A stretch of DNA of 64,000 nt from Streptomyces sp. NBC_01463 (GTDB taxonomy: Bacteria; Actinomycetota; Actinomycetes; Streptomycetales; Streptomycetaceae), in assembly GCA_036227345.1 (NCBI GenBank), contig CP109468.1, forward strand, positions 124,001 to 188,000, read 5' to 3'. The position numbers and the translations under genes are program-made. Below, piece after piece: positions 53,285-61,435 of this stretch; the stretch's first letter is position 1, and the number at the start of each line of letters is the position of its first letter. The notes below the pieces were generated by a model. That model saw nothing but the letters and a program-made list of their open reading frames with translations. It did not search any database and was not told where the DNA came from.

Positions 53285-54316
53285 TCAGGCGCTGATCGAC
53301 CAGGCGGCCGGGTCGACGAAGCTCGGTCCGCGGGTGCCGTCGGCCAGCCACTGCAGGGCGTCGCGGAGCACATAGCCAGCGAGCGCGAGGTGTCCTTCGG
53401 CGGTGTCGCCGGCTATGTGCGGGGTGAACAGGAGGTTCGGGGCCCGGAGGACGGTCGCGTCGAACGTCGTGGGCTCGGGGTCGTAGACGTCCAGGGCCGC
53501 ATAGATCCGGCCGCCGAGTGCGTGGTCCAGGAGTGCTTGCTGGTCGATCGCGGGGCCGCGTGACGAGTTGACCACGACCGCCCCTTCGGGCAGGTTCTCG
53601 ATCAGCTCGCGGGTGATCATGCCCTTGGTCTCGGGCACGTTCGGGACGTGGATGCTCAGGAACGGACTGTGTGCGGCGTCCTCGAGCGTCGTCGTCCGTA
53701 CGCCGAGTTCCTGCGCGCGTGCGGGCGGCAGGTACGGGTCGTAGACCGCGATGTCGCAGCCGAACGGTTGGAGCATGGCGATCAGTGCGCGGGCGGTGCT
53801 GCTCGCGCCGATGATCCCGACCTTGGCGCCTGCCAGCTCGTGGCCGCGGTACGCCGTCTGCTTCCAGCCGCCGGACCGGATCGCGCCGTCGAACCGCGGA
53901 AGCCGGCGGGCGAGGGTCAGCAGGGCGCCGAGGCAGTACTCGCCGACCGACCAGGCGATCCGCTGACCGGCAGAGAAGACACCGACGCCGTGGTCGAGGA
54001 CGACCGGGTCGATCAGGTGCTTCACCGTGCCGGCCGCGTGCGCGACGACCTTGGGGCCCTGGCCTCCGGCCCACAACTCCTCGCCGAGCTTCGGCGTACC
54101 CCAGCTGGTGAGCAGGACGTCGGCGCCGGCGGCCAACTCGGGCAGGGCGGCCGGGTCGAGAGCAGGAGGGTTACCCGCCCCGGCCGGGCCCGCCGTGTGC
54201 CTGTCATCCGCCCAGACGACCTCGAAGCGTTCGTCGAGAAGTCGGCGCGTGGCTGTGTCGATGACATCGGCGGCACGTTCGGGTGAGATGAGGGCCGCGA
54301 GTCGGGGGTTCGGCAC
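53285..54316 (-). CDS. D-2-hydroxyacid dehydrogenase, paralogue 2
   Basis: 343 residues from GTG 54316 (GAAGGAG upstream). It shares LTSWGTPK and AHAAGTVKHLI with paralogue 1 at 33460. The glycine motif is further changed to GIIGASSTARALI (last glycine replaced), and the usual glutamate of DVxE reads DVYDPEP. Arg (NSSRGPAID) and His (TPHIAG) are kept. It heads the operon opposite the LysR gene and probably handles a sugar-derived 2-hydroxy or 2-oxo acid. Confidence 0.9.
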   Translation of the reverse strand: MPNPRLAALISPERAADVIDTATRRLLDERFEVVWADDRHTAGPAGAGNPPALDPAALPELAAGADVLLTSWGTPKLGEELWAGGQGPKVVAHAAGTVKHLIDPVVLDHGVGVFSAGQRIAWSVGEYCLGALLTLARRLPRFDGAIRSGGWKQTAYRGHELAGAKVGIIGASSTARALIAMLQPFGCDIAVYDPYLPPARAQELGVRTTTLEDAAHSPFLSIHVPNVPETKGMITRELIENLPEGAVVVNSSRGPAIDQQALLDHALGGRIYAALDVYDPEPTTFDATVLRAPNLLFTPHIAGDTAEGHLALAGYVLRDALQWLADGTRGPSFVDPAAWSISA

Positions 54317-54344
54317 GGGAGCTCCTTCGGGTTGGCGTGAATCT

Positions 54345-54360
54345 GAAGGTAGGCGCCTTC
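54345..54360. promoter_or_regulatory. Possible LysR box
   Basis: GAAGG and CCTTC (exact complements, 6 bases apart) in the 93-bp gap between the divergent LysR and dehydrogenase genes. The position suits control of both promoters; the arms are short. Confidence 0.4.
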
Positions 54361-54409
54361 CGTCATGCAGGTCCAAGCCCGTTTTCGCATGAACCGATAC
54401 CGTGCGCGC

Positions 54410-55285
54410 ATGGATTTCACGCTTCAGCAACTCCGTGGCTTCATCGCCGTCGCCGAAGAACTGCACTACGGGCGGGCGGCGCAGCGCCTGAACCTGACCC
54501 AGCCGCCGCTGACCCGCCAGATCCAGGCCCTTGAGCGGATACTTGATGTCCGACTGTTCGACCGCCCCGGCCGCGGGGTCCGGCTGACCGCGGCCGGCGG
54601 AGTGTTCCTGGAGCACGCCCGCCGCGTGCTCGCGCTGCTGGAGGTCGCTCCGGAGGCGACCCGGCGCGCGGCCGACGGGACGACCGGGACACTGCGGCTC
54701 GCGTTCACCGCGATCGGCGCGTACGCCGTACTCGCCGACTTCCTGACCTTGGTCGCCGAACGGACGCCGGGTGTGACGGCGGAACTGACGGAGCTGGTGA
54801 GTCCCGCGCAGTTCGAGGCACTGGCGAATCTCGATATCGATCTCGGGCTGGTGCGGCCGCCGATCCCGGAGAAGTTCGAGTCGCTGCTGGTGCACTCGGA
54901 GGACCTGGTCCTCGCCGTACCGGACTCGCATCCGCTGGCGTCCGGAGAGGGGCCGGTGTCGCTGACCGATGCCACCGCCGACTACATCGGGTACAGCCCG
55001 GAGGGCTCGCAGTATCTGCACGACATCTGCGCGGCGATGATCGGCATGGACCGGTACGCCGTGAGTCAACTGGCTTCACAGGTACCGACGATGCTCGCGC
55101 TGGTGCGTGCCGGACTGGGATGTGCGCTGATCCCACGGTCGATCACGGCGATGCGGGTCGAGGGCATCCGGTACCGCGAACTGGACGCGGCCGACGCGCA
55201 TTCGGTGACGCTGCACGCCTGCTGGAGCCCCGACAACCCGAACCCGGCGCTGCGGCGGCTGGCCGAGGCCCTGCGCGAGGAATAG
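54410..55285 (+). CDS. LysR-family regulator of the sugar-acid operon
   Basis: 291 residues from ATG 54410; MDFTLQQLRGFIAVAEELHY is the normal LysR start, so the longer frame is ignored. The recognition helix region is GRAAQRLNLTQPPLTRQIQA, followed by the effector-binding domain (RLAFTAIGAYAVLADFL, DLGLVRPPIP). Being divergent from the twelve-gene operon starting at 54316, it is the natural regulator, probably an activator that senses a pathway intermediate. Confidence 0.93.
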   Translation: MDFTLQQLRGFIAVAEELHYGRAAQRLNLTQPPLTRQIQALERILDVRLFDRPGRGVRLTAAGGVFLEHARRVLALLEVAPEATRRAADGTTGTLRLAFTAIGAYAVLADFLTLVAERTPGVTAELTELVSPAQFEALANLDIDLGLVRPPIPEKFESLLVHSEDLVLAVPDSHPLASGEGPVSLTDATADYIGYSPEGSQYLHDICAAMIGMDRYAVSQLASQVPTMLALVRAGLGCALIPRSITAMRVEGIRYRELDAADAHSVTLHACWSPDNPNPALRRLAEALREE

Positions 55286-55685
55286 CCGGAGCTGCCCTGC
55301 GATCCGGTCCGCATGCGTCGGCTCGGCCGTGGCTCCTGGGCTCGGCTGCGTGCAGTTGCCCCGCTTTTCCCGTCAGGACCTCGCGGTCATACGGAACGCG
55401 TAGCCGCAGGGGTGGGAGCGGCCTCGGGCAAGCCACCGACCGTTCGCCGCGGCAGTGAGTGAGTGTCATCACGAGTCGAGGCGCAGTCGTCAGCGCGGCC
55501 GGGCAAGGTGTGCCCCCAACGGCGTCAGCGACGCGGGAGCACCTTGCGCGGCGCCAACTGCGTGGCGCGGACCGCGAAGTCCGCGAGCCCAGGATCGGGA
55601 CCGGGAGCACCGGCAGCAGAATCAGTGCCGGGCCGTGTGCACGCCGTTGCCCGGTCTGCGTGCCATGGCCCGGCCAACTGTCCCT
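55286..55685 (+). other. Intergenic region
   Basis: 400 bases between the LysR gene and the convergent alcohol dehydrogenase. Short frames are shadows with no family resemblance; no hairpin or repeat of note. It marks the end of the sugar locus. Confidence 0.45.
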
Positions 55686-56726
55686 TCAGTCAAGGTCGGA
55701 CATGTCGAGCACGAAGCGGTAGCGGACATCGTTTCGCCGGAGGCGGTCGAGTGCCGTGTCCACCTGTGACGACGGGAGTACTTCGATGTCGGCGGCAATG
55801 CCGTTGTCGGCGCAGAACTGGAGCATCTCTGCTGTCGCCGGGCGGCCTCCGCTGCCCGCGGAACTGAGCTTCTTGCGGCCGATGAGCAGGTCCATGGCCT
55901 CGACGGTGACGGGGCCCAGGTACCCGAGGAGGCTGAGGGCGCCGTCCATCGCCACCAGCTTGAGGTACGGCGCGAGGTCGTGAGGGGCGGAGATGGTATC
56001 GATGACGACGTCGAAGGTGTCGCGTGCCGAGGCCATGAGCCGGGCGTCGGTGGAGTCGATGAGGTCGTGAGCGCCGAGCTTGCGGGCGTCGTCACGCTTG
56101 TCCTGGGATCGGCTGATGACAGTCGTGGTGGCGCCGAGTGCCACGGCCATCTTGACTGCGAGGTGGCCAAGCCCGCCCAGCCCGGCCACAGCGACGCGAC
56201 TGCCGGGGCCGACGCCGAGGGAGTGCAGGGGTTCCCACACAGTGACGCCGGCGCACATCAGCGGGGCCGCCCCAGCCGGGTCAAGTCCGGCAGGGAGCGG
56301 GTAGGCGAAGGCATCGCGCACGACGTACTCGCGGGAGTAGCCACCCAGGGTGGTCGCCCCGTCCTGCCGGTCAGCGCCGCCGTAGGTCAGCGTCGGGAAG
56401 GAGTGGCAGAAATTCTCCTGTCCGGCTTCGCACATGGCGCACTCGCCGCAGGAGTCGACGATGTTGCCCACCGCGACGCGGTCGCCGATCGAGAAGGTGG
56501 TCACGTCGGGGCCGGTCGCGGTCACCACACCGCTGAATTCGTGACCAGGCACCAGGGGCGATCCCGCTTGCTGGTCGTACGCCTGCAGGGCATGCAGGTC
56601 GCTGTGGCACACGCCGCAGTAGTCGACCTGCACCGCGATGTCATCCGGGCGCAGGTCACGGCGCTCCAGTGACGTGCGCCGCAGCGCAGTCGGTCCGGCC
56701 GCCTGCCATCCGGTGGTCGTTCGCAT
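55686..56726 (-). CDS. Zinc-dependent alcohol dehydrogenase (YahK/CAD-like)
   Basis: 346 residues from ATG 56726. Catalytic zinc ligands C40 (GVCHSDLH) and H62 (PGHEFSG), four structural cysteines C93, C96, C99 and C107 (DSCGECAMC, then ENFC) and the cofactor motif AGLGGLGHLAV are all present. GGADRQDGATTLGGYS is typical of the YahK/cinnamyl-alcohol-dehydrogenase group, which reduces aldehydes with NADPH. It is divergent from a TetR gene with two repeated operator-like sites between, so it is probably induced by a toxic aldehyde. Confidence 0.92.
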   Translation of the reverse strand: MRTTTGWQAAGPTALRRTSLERRDLRPDDIAVQVDYCGVCHSDLHALQAYDQQAGSPLVPGHEFSGVVTATGPDVTTFSIGDRVAVGNIVDSCGECAMCEAGQENFCHSFPTLTYGGADRQDGATTLGGYSREYVVRDAFAYPLPAGLDPAGAAPLMCAGVTVWEPLHSLGVGPGSRVAVAGLGGLGHLAVKMAVALGATTTVISRSQDKRDDARKLGAHDLIDSTDARLMASARDTFDVVIDTISAPHDLAPYLKLVAMDGALSLLGYLGPVTVEAMDLLIGRKKLSSAGSGGRPATAEMLQFCADNGIAADIEVLPSSQVDTALDRLRRNDVRYRFVLDMSDLD

Positions 56727-56743
56727 GGTGACTCCTTAAACAG

Positions 56744-56756
56744 ACTGTTCGGTCTG
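56744..56756. promoter_or_regulatory. TetR site candidate, copy 1
   Basis: ACTGTTCGGTCTG, inside the dyad CAGAC-6-GTCTG, 18 bases before the dehydrogenase ATG. It matches the copy at 56794 in 11 of 13 positions. Confidence 0.65.
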
Positions 56757-56793
56757 CCAAAGACTAGACCCGGCCGCCCACCAAAGCAAACCA

Positions 56794-56806
56794 ACTGTTC
56801 TGTTTG
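56794..56806. promoter_or_regulatory. TetR site candidate, copy 2
   Basis: ACTGTTCTGTTTG, within ACCAA-n-TTGGT, 14 bases before the TetR ATG. Two related sites, one beside each divergent gene, fit a repressor that controls both. Confidence 0.65.
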
Positions 56807-56819
56807 GTAGGCTGTCGGC

Positions 56820-57428
56820 ATGCCGGAACAGCCCCAGACCTCGCGAGGCGCCGCGACGTATCAGCGCATCCTGGACGCCGCCACCGAAGAGTTCGCGCAG
56901 CACGGCATCGCCGGGGCACGCATCGAACGCGTCGTGAAGGCAGCGCGCACCAACAAGGCACAGCTCTATGCCTACTTCGGCGACAAGGAGCGGCTCTTCG
57001 ACGCGATCTTCCTCAGTTCGCTGGAGCGCATCACCAACGTCGTGCCGATCGACGCCGACGATCTCGCGGAATGGGCCGTTCGTCTCTACGACGAGTACCT
57101 GCGCCGCCCCGACCTCATTCGGCTTGCGACCTGGACACGGCTGGAGCGCCGGCCTGCCGGGCACCTCGTCGAGACCCACCAGCACTACGACGACCGCAAG
57201 CTCGCGGCCATCGCCGCGGCCCAGGCCGCCGGGCGGATCCGCGCGGGTGACCCTTTCGACATCATGGCTATGGTCATCGCCATGTCCATGGCCTGGTCAC
57301 CGGTCAGCAACGTATATGCGGCCAGCAGCCAGGAACCCGATGCCGTACATGACCAGCGCCGCGCGCTGCTCCGCGGCTGCGTCCAGAGCGCCACCGCGGC
57401 TGGTGAGGGCGGCACGTCCCCTTCGTGA
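56820..57428 (+). CDS. TetR-family regulator
   Basis: 202 residues from ATG 56820. The HTH is in the first 60 residues (ILDAATEEFAQHGIAGARI, then RTNKAQLYAYFGDKERLFD). The C-terminal domain resembles the TetR_C group of aldehyde/xenobiotic regulators. It is divergent from the alcohol dehydrogenase gene, its likely target, with matching sites between. Confidence 0.93.
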   Translation: MPEQPQTSRGAATYQRILDAATEEFAQHGIAGARIERVVKAARTNKAQLYAYFGDKERLFDAIFLSSLERITNVVPIDADDLAEWAVRLYDEYLRRPDLIRLATWTRLERRPAGHLVETHQHYDDRKLAAIAAAQAAGRIRAGDPFDIMAMVIAMSMAWSPVSNVYAASSQEPDAVHDQRRALLRGCVQSATAAGEGGTSPS

Positions 57429-57648
57429 GCGTCACCGACATGCCGGATTGACCGAAGATGACCATCGAGTCGGGACCCACCGGAGCGGACAGCGCCTCAT
57501 CGGATGCGGCAGTGCCGTCCAGGCGGCGCGTCTTGGGGAGTGGTGGAGCTGCGCGAAGGCCCGCTCCGCGACATAGAGCAGCCTTCCCATGCCTTTGATG
57601 GTCGGGGGCGCCTCTGCGAGTGATCTCGAACAGATGCTCATCCGTCGT

Positions 57649-57924
57649 TCAGCCTGGGCGGCCGATGAGGCGTGTCAGTGCCTCCGAGGGCCAGCAGAGC
57701 CAGTTGAACAGGGGGTGGGTGAGGACGAAGTATTGGGCGCTGACGAACCCCCGCTGCTTGTCGAGGATGTGCGGGGCGCCATCGCGGTACATGTAGCGGC
57801 GGTAGCAGCGGTTGATCGGCGCTCCTGATATCAGCAGCACCGGTGAGACTATGAGGATGGCCAGCGAGATGAGCGCCTTCACGGCCCTGAGCTTGGCTCG
57901 CTCGGACCGATTCCCATATCGCAT
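57649..57924 (-). CDS. Small membrane protein, unknown
   Basis: 91 residues from ATG 57924. After a basic start (MRYGNRSERAKLRAVK) comes one hydrophobic segment (about 17-34, ALISLAILIVSPVLLISG), then an aromatic-rich tail (CYRRYMYRDG, FVLTHPLFNWLCW). It probably has one or two membrane segments. I recognise no family. It is not in an operon. Confidence 0.6.
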   Translation of the reverse strand: MRYGNRSERAKLRAVKALISLAILIVSPVLLISGAPINRCYRRYMYRDGAPHILDKQRGFVSAQYFVLTHPLFNWLCWPSEALTRLIGRPG

Positions 57925-58207
57925 GCGCTCAGTGTGCTGACCCCGGTTGACGTTTGTCAGCGTGTTCAGCGGGTTGGGTGGTTGGCGGGACGGCCATATC
58001 CCTTACCGGCGACTGCACTCGGCCCACGCTATGACGGTGGCGGGCGCTTGTCCCTTGATTGAGTTATTGTCAAATCCTGTGGATCTGATCAACGCGGTCG
58101 TTCCATCGGAGCCTTGTTTTGGTTCCCTCGGGCAAGAGCGGTCGAATCCGGTCTCACAGAGCGGCGTTCGCCTGCTGCCTGGTAAATGAGCTGGTAGCTT
58201 CCGCGAC

Positions 58208-59158
58208 ATGATCGACCACAGAGACAGCACGGCTCTCCGGACGCTGGTGACCAACGCCGACGCCGAGAGCGGCATCCTGCTGTTCGGGATCACGCCGCCG
58301 CGTCTGAGCACCGCTCCCGAGCGGATACGGGAGATCACCGCGGCCACGTTGGCACGGTTGGACTTCCTCGACCTGGACGGTCTGGCGCTCTACGACATCG
58401 ACGACGAGAGCGACCGCAATCCTGCGGAGCGGCCGTTTCCGTACCTGCCCACCATGGACCCCGCCGCCTACCACGCGGAATACCTCGGCGACTGGAACCG
58501 CCCTGCGGTTATCTACCGATGCGTCGGCAAGTACCCCGAGGCGGAGCTGCGGACTTGGCTGCAGATGGCCGACACGGACCGAGTGCTCAGCGTCTTCGTC
58601 GGTGCGGCCTCGAAAGACAAGACGGTGCGGACCCGCCTGTCCGAGGCGCAGGCCCTGCGCCGTGACGTCCGCCCGGAGCTACTGCTCGGCGGCGTCGCCA
58701 TTACCGAGCGGCCCGACGAGCATCTGCGGCTGCTCGCCAAGCAGGAGGCGGGATGCGCGTACTTCATCTCGCAGGTCGTCTACAACGCCAACGCGGTGAA
58801 GAGCATGGTCTCCGACTACTACTACGCCTGCCGCGAGCGGCGGCTCACACCCAAGCCCGTCGTGTTCACGCTCTCGGTATGCGGCTCGGTGAAGACGCTG
58901 ACGTTCCTCAAATGGCTCGGAGTCGACGTGCCACGCTGGATTGAGAACTCGCTGCTCCACGCCGATGACACCCTGGCCGAGTCGTACGAGCACTGCTTGG
59001 CCAACGCCCGTGACCTGGTCGCCTTCTGCCGCAGGCTCGGCATGCCGTTCGGCTTCCTCGTAGAGAGCGTATCGATCCGCAAAGTCGAGATCGATGCCTC
59101 GGTCGCCCTCGCCCGCGAGGTGAGCGGACTGCTCGGGCGCGGTCGACCATCCGTATGA
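58208..59158 (+). CDS. Methylenetetrahydrofolate reductase-like (MTHFR fold) protein
   Basis: 316 residues from ATG 58208. The TIM-barrel pattern and SGILLFGITPPRLSTAPERI (N-terminal strand), GLALYDIDDESDRNP, GCAYFISQVVYNANAVK and LSVCGSVKTLTFLKWLGV recall the MTHFR superfamily, which binds FAD and reduces a folate C1 unit. The usual D and E of the folate site cannot be confirmed by eye. It is outside a methionine operon, and an IS256 element has inserted just after it. A role in another flavin or C1 reaction is possible. Confidence 0.7.
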   Translation: MIDHRDSTALRTLVTNADAESGILLFGITPPRLSTAPERIREITAATLARLDFLDLDGLALYDIDDESDRNPAERPFPYLPTMDPAAYHAEYLGDWNRPAVIYRCVGKYPEAELRTWLQMADTDRVLSVFVGAASKDKTVRTRLSEAQALRRDVRPELLLGGVAITERPDEHLRLLAKQEAGCAYFISQVVYNANAVKSMVSDYYYACRERRLTPKPVVFTLSVCGSVKTLTFLKWLGVDVPRWIENSLLHADDTLAESYEHCLANARDLVAFCRRLGMPFGFLVESVSIRKVEIDASVALAREVSGLLGRGRPSV

Positions 59159-59180
59159 GGCCAGCCATGAACGTGCAGGT

Positions 59181-59191
59181 GTCAAGTCCTC
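59181..59191. repeat. Putative left inverted repeat of the IS256 element
   Basis: GTCAAGTCCTC, matching the complement of 60503-60513 with one mismatch. The outer limit is uncertain. Confidence 0.5.
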
Positions 59192-59206
59192 TGATCATGA
59201 AGTAGC

Positions 59207-60460
59207 TCAGGCTGCTGAGACTTCCTCGCGCTCGACGAGGACTCCCTTCTCGAAGCGGGCTCCGACACGGACCAGGGAGACCAGGTGAGGCGCGTTGACC
59301 GCGCGCCATCGGGCCTGGGCGGACTCGACGAGCTTGAAGACCATCGCGAGGGCAGCGGCCGGGCTGCCGGCCCCGCGGGTGACCTTGGTTCGAAGCTTGA
59401 CCGTGCTGAAAGTCGATTCAATCGGATTTGTCGTGCGCAGATGGACCCAATGCTCCGCGGGGAAGTCGTAGAACGCCAGCAGCTCGTCGACCTCGCCGGT
59501 GATCTTCTTGACGGCCTTGGGCCACTTTGCCCCGTACGTCTTGTCGAACGCCTTGACCGCCTTGTCCGCGTGCGTGCGGTCCTCAGCGTTGTAGATCTCC
59601 TGGAGAGCCTTCTTCGCGCCGGGCTGCGCGGACCTCGGCAACGCGTTCATGACATTGCGGGTCTTGTGAACCCAACACCTCTGGTGCCTGGCCTGCGGAA
59701 ACACCTCCGCCAGTGCCCGCCACAGGCCCATCGCGCCGTCACCGACCATGAGCATCGGGTCGCGCATGCCGCGTCGGCGGCAGTCCCGCAGCAGGTCGGC
59801 CCAGGACTCGGTGGACTCGCGCAACCCCTCGGCGATCGCGATCAGTTCCTTGGTGCCGTCGACGCGGACGCCCATCAGGACCAGGAGGCAGGAGTGCGTC
59901 TCGGACAGGCGGACCTTTGGGTGGACGCCGTCGGCCCAGACATAGACGTAGTCGGATTCGGCCAGGTCACGGCGCTGGAACTCGGCGTGGTCAGCGGTCC
60001 ACTGCTTCGTCAGCCGCGTCACGGTGGCTGGCGACAGGCCGGCCGAAGAACCCAGGAACTGTTCCATTGCGGGCACGAAGTCGCCGGAGGACAGGCCGTG
60101 GAGGTAGAGCAGCGGCAGGACCTCGCTGATCTTCGGGGACTTTCGACACCACGGCGGGAGGATCTTCGAGGAGAACCGCTTGCGCTCACCGGTGGCCTCG
60201 TCGACGCGCTTGTCGTTCACACGCGGGGCCGCGACCTCGACGGGCCCGGCGGCCGTGGTCACCGTTCGGGGACGGTGCCGGCCGTTACGGACCACCAGTC
60301 GGCGACCGGCCTCATCCCGCTGCCCGGCGAGCTCGGCTATGTACTGGTCAACTTCCGCCTCCAGTGCGGCGGCTAGCATCCGCCTCGCGCCCTCCCGGAC
60401 GATCTCGTCAATCAGGGAACCGGCCTCGGTGGTGCCGTCTTCGTTGACTACGCTGAGCAC
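59207..60460 (-). CDS. IS256-family transposase
   Basis: 417 residues from ATG 60460, complete with no stop or frameshift. The DDE acids are D177 (VYVWADGVHPK), D241 (MVGDGAMGLW) and E348 (TTNPIESTFS); the C-x2-H motif CWVHKTRNV is typical of the family. It is probably functional or recently active. It copies or moves the element by cut/copy transposition with DNA circles, as known for the family. Confidence 0.97.
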   Translation of the reverse strand: MLSVVNEDGTTEAGSLIDEIVREGARRMLAAALEAEVDQYIAELAGQRDEAGRRLVVRNGRHRPRTVTTAAGPVEVAAPRVNDKRVDEATGERKRFSSKILPPWCRKSPKISEVLPLLYLHGLSSGDFVPAMEQFLGSSAGLSPATVTRLTKQWTADHAEFQRRDLAESDYVYVWADGVHPKVRLSETHSCLLVLMGVRVDGTKELIAIAEGLRESTESWADLLRDCRRRGMRDPMLMVGDGAMGLWRALAEVFPQARHQRCWVHKTRNVMNALPRSAQPGAKKALQEIYNAEDRTHADKAVKAFDKTYGAKWPKAVKKITGEVDELLAFYDFPAEHWVHLRTTNPIESTFSTVKLRTKVTRGAGSPAAALAMVFKLVESAQARWRAVNAPHLVSLVRVGARFEKGVLVEREEVSAA

Positions 60461-60784
60461 GGGCGTGCCTTCCCGACCCGCGTTCGCAGCGCGGGCCTAC
60501 TCGATGACTTGACGATCACTCACTCGGGAAGGTACGCCCTTCGTGCGTCCTCCAGAGGAGCCGATCCACAAGTCCTGAGCATTGCTCCCCTTGATTTCGC
60601 GGACGGCTCCAGGCCTGCGTGGACCAGCCGTGCGATGAGGTGATGGGGAGGGTGCGACCGTCCTCGGACGAAAGAGATCGACGGGTTGGTCAATGCGGAT
60701 GGCCGTGTCCTCAGAAGCGGTCAGCCAGTGGCACGCTCGTGGAGCGGCCGGGCACCGGAGTTGTCACCAAGCAGGTCTCTTGTC
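60461..60784 (-). other. IS right end and non-coding DNA
   Basis: 324 bases holding the putative right inverted repeat (60503-60513); the rest shows no gene and separates the IS from the broken acetyltransferase. Confidence 0.5.
60503..60513. repeat. Putative right inverted repeat of the IS256 element
   Basis: GATGACTTGAC, complement of the left repeat with one mismatch, 43 bases before the transposase start codon. Confidence 0.5.
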
Positions 60785-61303
60785 TCACGCCACCTCGTCG
60801 CGGAGCAGGCTGTAGCGCACCACGTCCCGCCACTGCCCGTCCCGGAACACGAAGCTGCGCAGCACGCCCTCGCGAATGAAGCCCGTCTTTTCGAGCGCGC
60901 GCTGCTCAGCAATGTTTCCCGTCTCCGTGTCCGCCTCGAGCCTGAACACCGGCGTGTACGCGAACAGGTACCGCGTCAGCAGCCGTTGAGCCTGGGTGCC
61001 GAGACCTCGGCCACGGGCTTCCGGCAGCAACTGGGCTCCGATGTTCCAGCAGTACGAGCTCCTCGATGCCGTGACCTTCCGCCATGCCACGAAGCCGAGC
61101 CGGTCGGCGCTGGTCACCACCATCAGCTGACCGCCTTCATCGCTCAGCAGGCCGTCTTACGCCCAGCGCCGCCGCCAGCGCCCCGGATCTGACCAGCCCA
61201 GCCACTGAAAGGGCCCGGTCGCCTGCGGTTCTGTCAGGAACCGCTCAAGCACCGGCAGATCGTCCTCGGCCACTGGACGCAGTTGCAGGGCATCGTCAGT
61301 CAT
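60785..61303 (-). pseudogene. GNAT acetyltransferase broken by one nonsense codon
   Basis: From ATG 61303 the frame reads DALQLRPVAEDDLPVLERFL and QWLGWSDPGRWRRRWA, meets a TAA at 61159-61157 (codon 49), then continues without shift as DGLLSDEGGQL and on to GFVAWRKV, ARGRGLGTQAQRLLTRYLF (acetyl-CoA loop) and ALEKTGFIREGVLR. The reconstructed protein of 172 codons is a full RimJ/RimL-like GNAT; a GAA to TAA change explains the break. A restart at ATG 61123 would give 112 residues lacking the first strands, so function is doubtful. The mutation looks recent because nothing else is damaged. Confidence 0.85.
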
Positions 61304-61435
61304 CGAGCCACTCTAGGACGGCCACTCATCGGTACCGGGTCAGGGTAGGGCCCGTCGATGCGCTTCGGATCGGCTCTCCCACTCGGTGCCCGCTCTTGCC
61401 ACATGCTGCCGCCGGCCCCGGCTGTGCTCGTGGGG

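Larger units (their letters stand above)
59181..60513 (-). mobile_element. IS256-family insertion sequence
   Basis: The element holds one complete transposase. Possible terminal inverted repeats are GTCAAGTC-TC at 59181-59191 and its complement GATGACTTGAC at 60503-60513 (10 of 11 positions). No target duplication was visible beside them, so the exact ends are approximate. It lies 23 bases after the MTHFR-like gene. Confidence 0.7.

Noticed and set aside
52317..53375. 352-codon plus-strand frame opposite the enolase gene
   Set aside because: The minus strand has all enolase catalytic residues; the plus frame has none of any family.
59173..60521. 8-bp target duplication around the IS256 element
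   Set aside because: The eight bases outside the two putative ends (GTGCAGGT and GATCACTC) do not match, so either the ends are misplaced or the duplication is lost.
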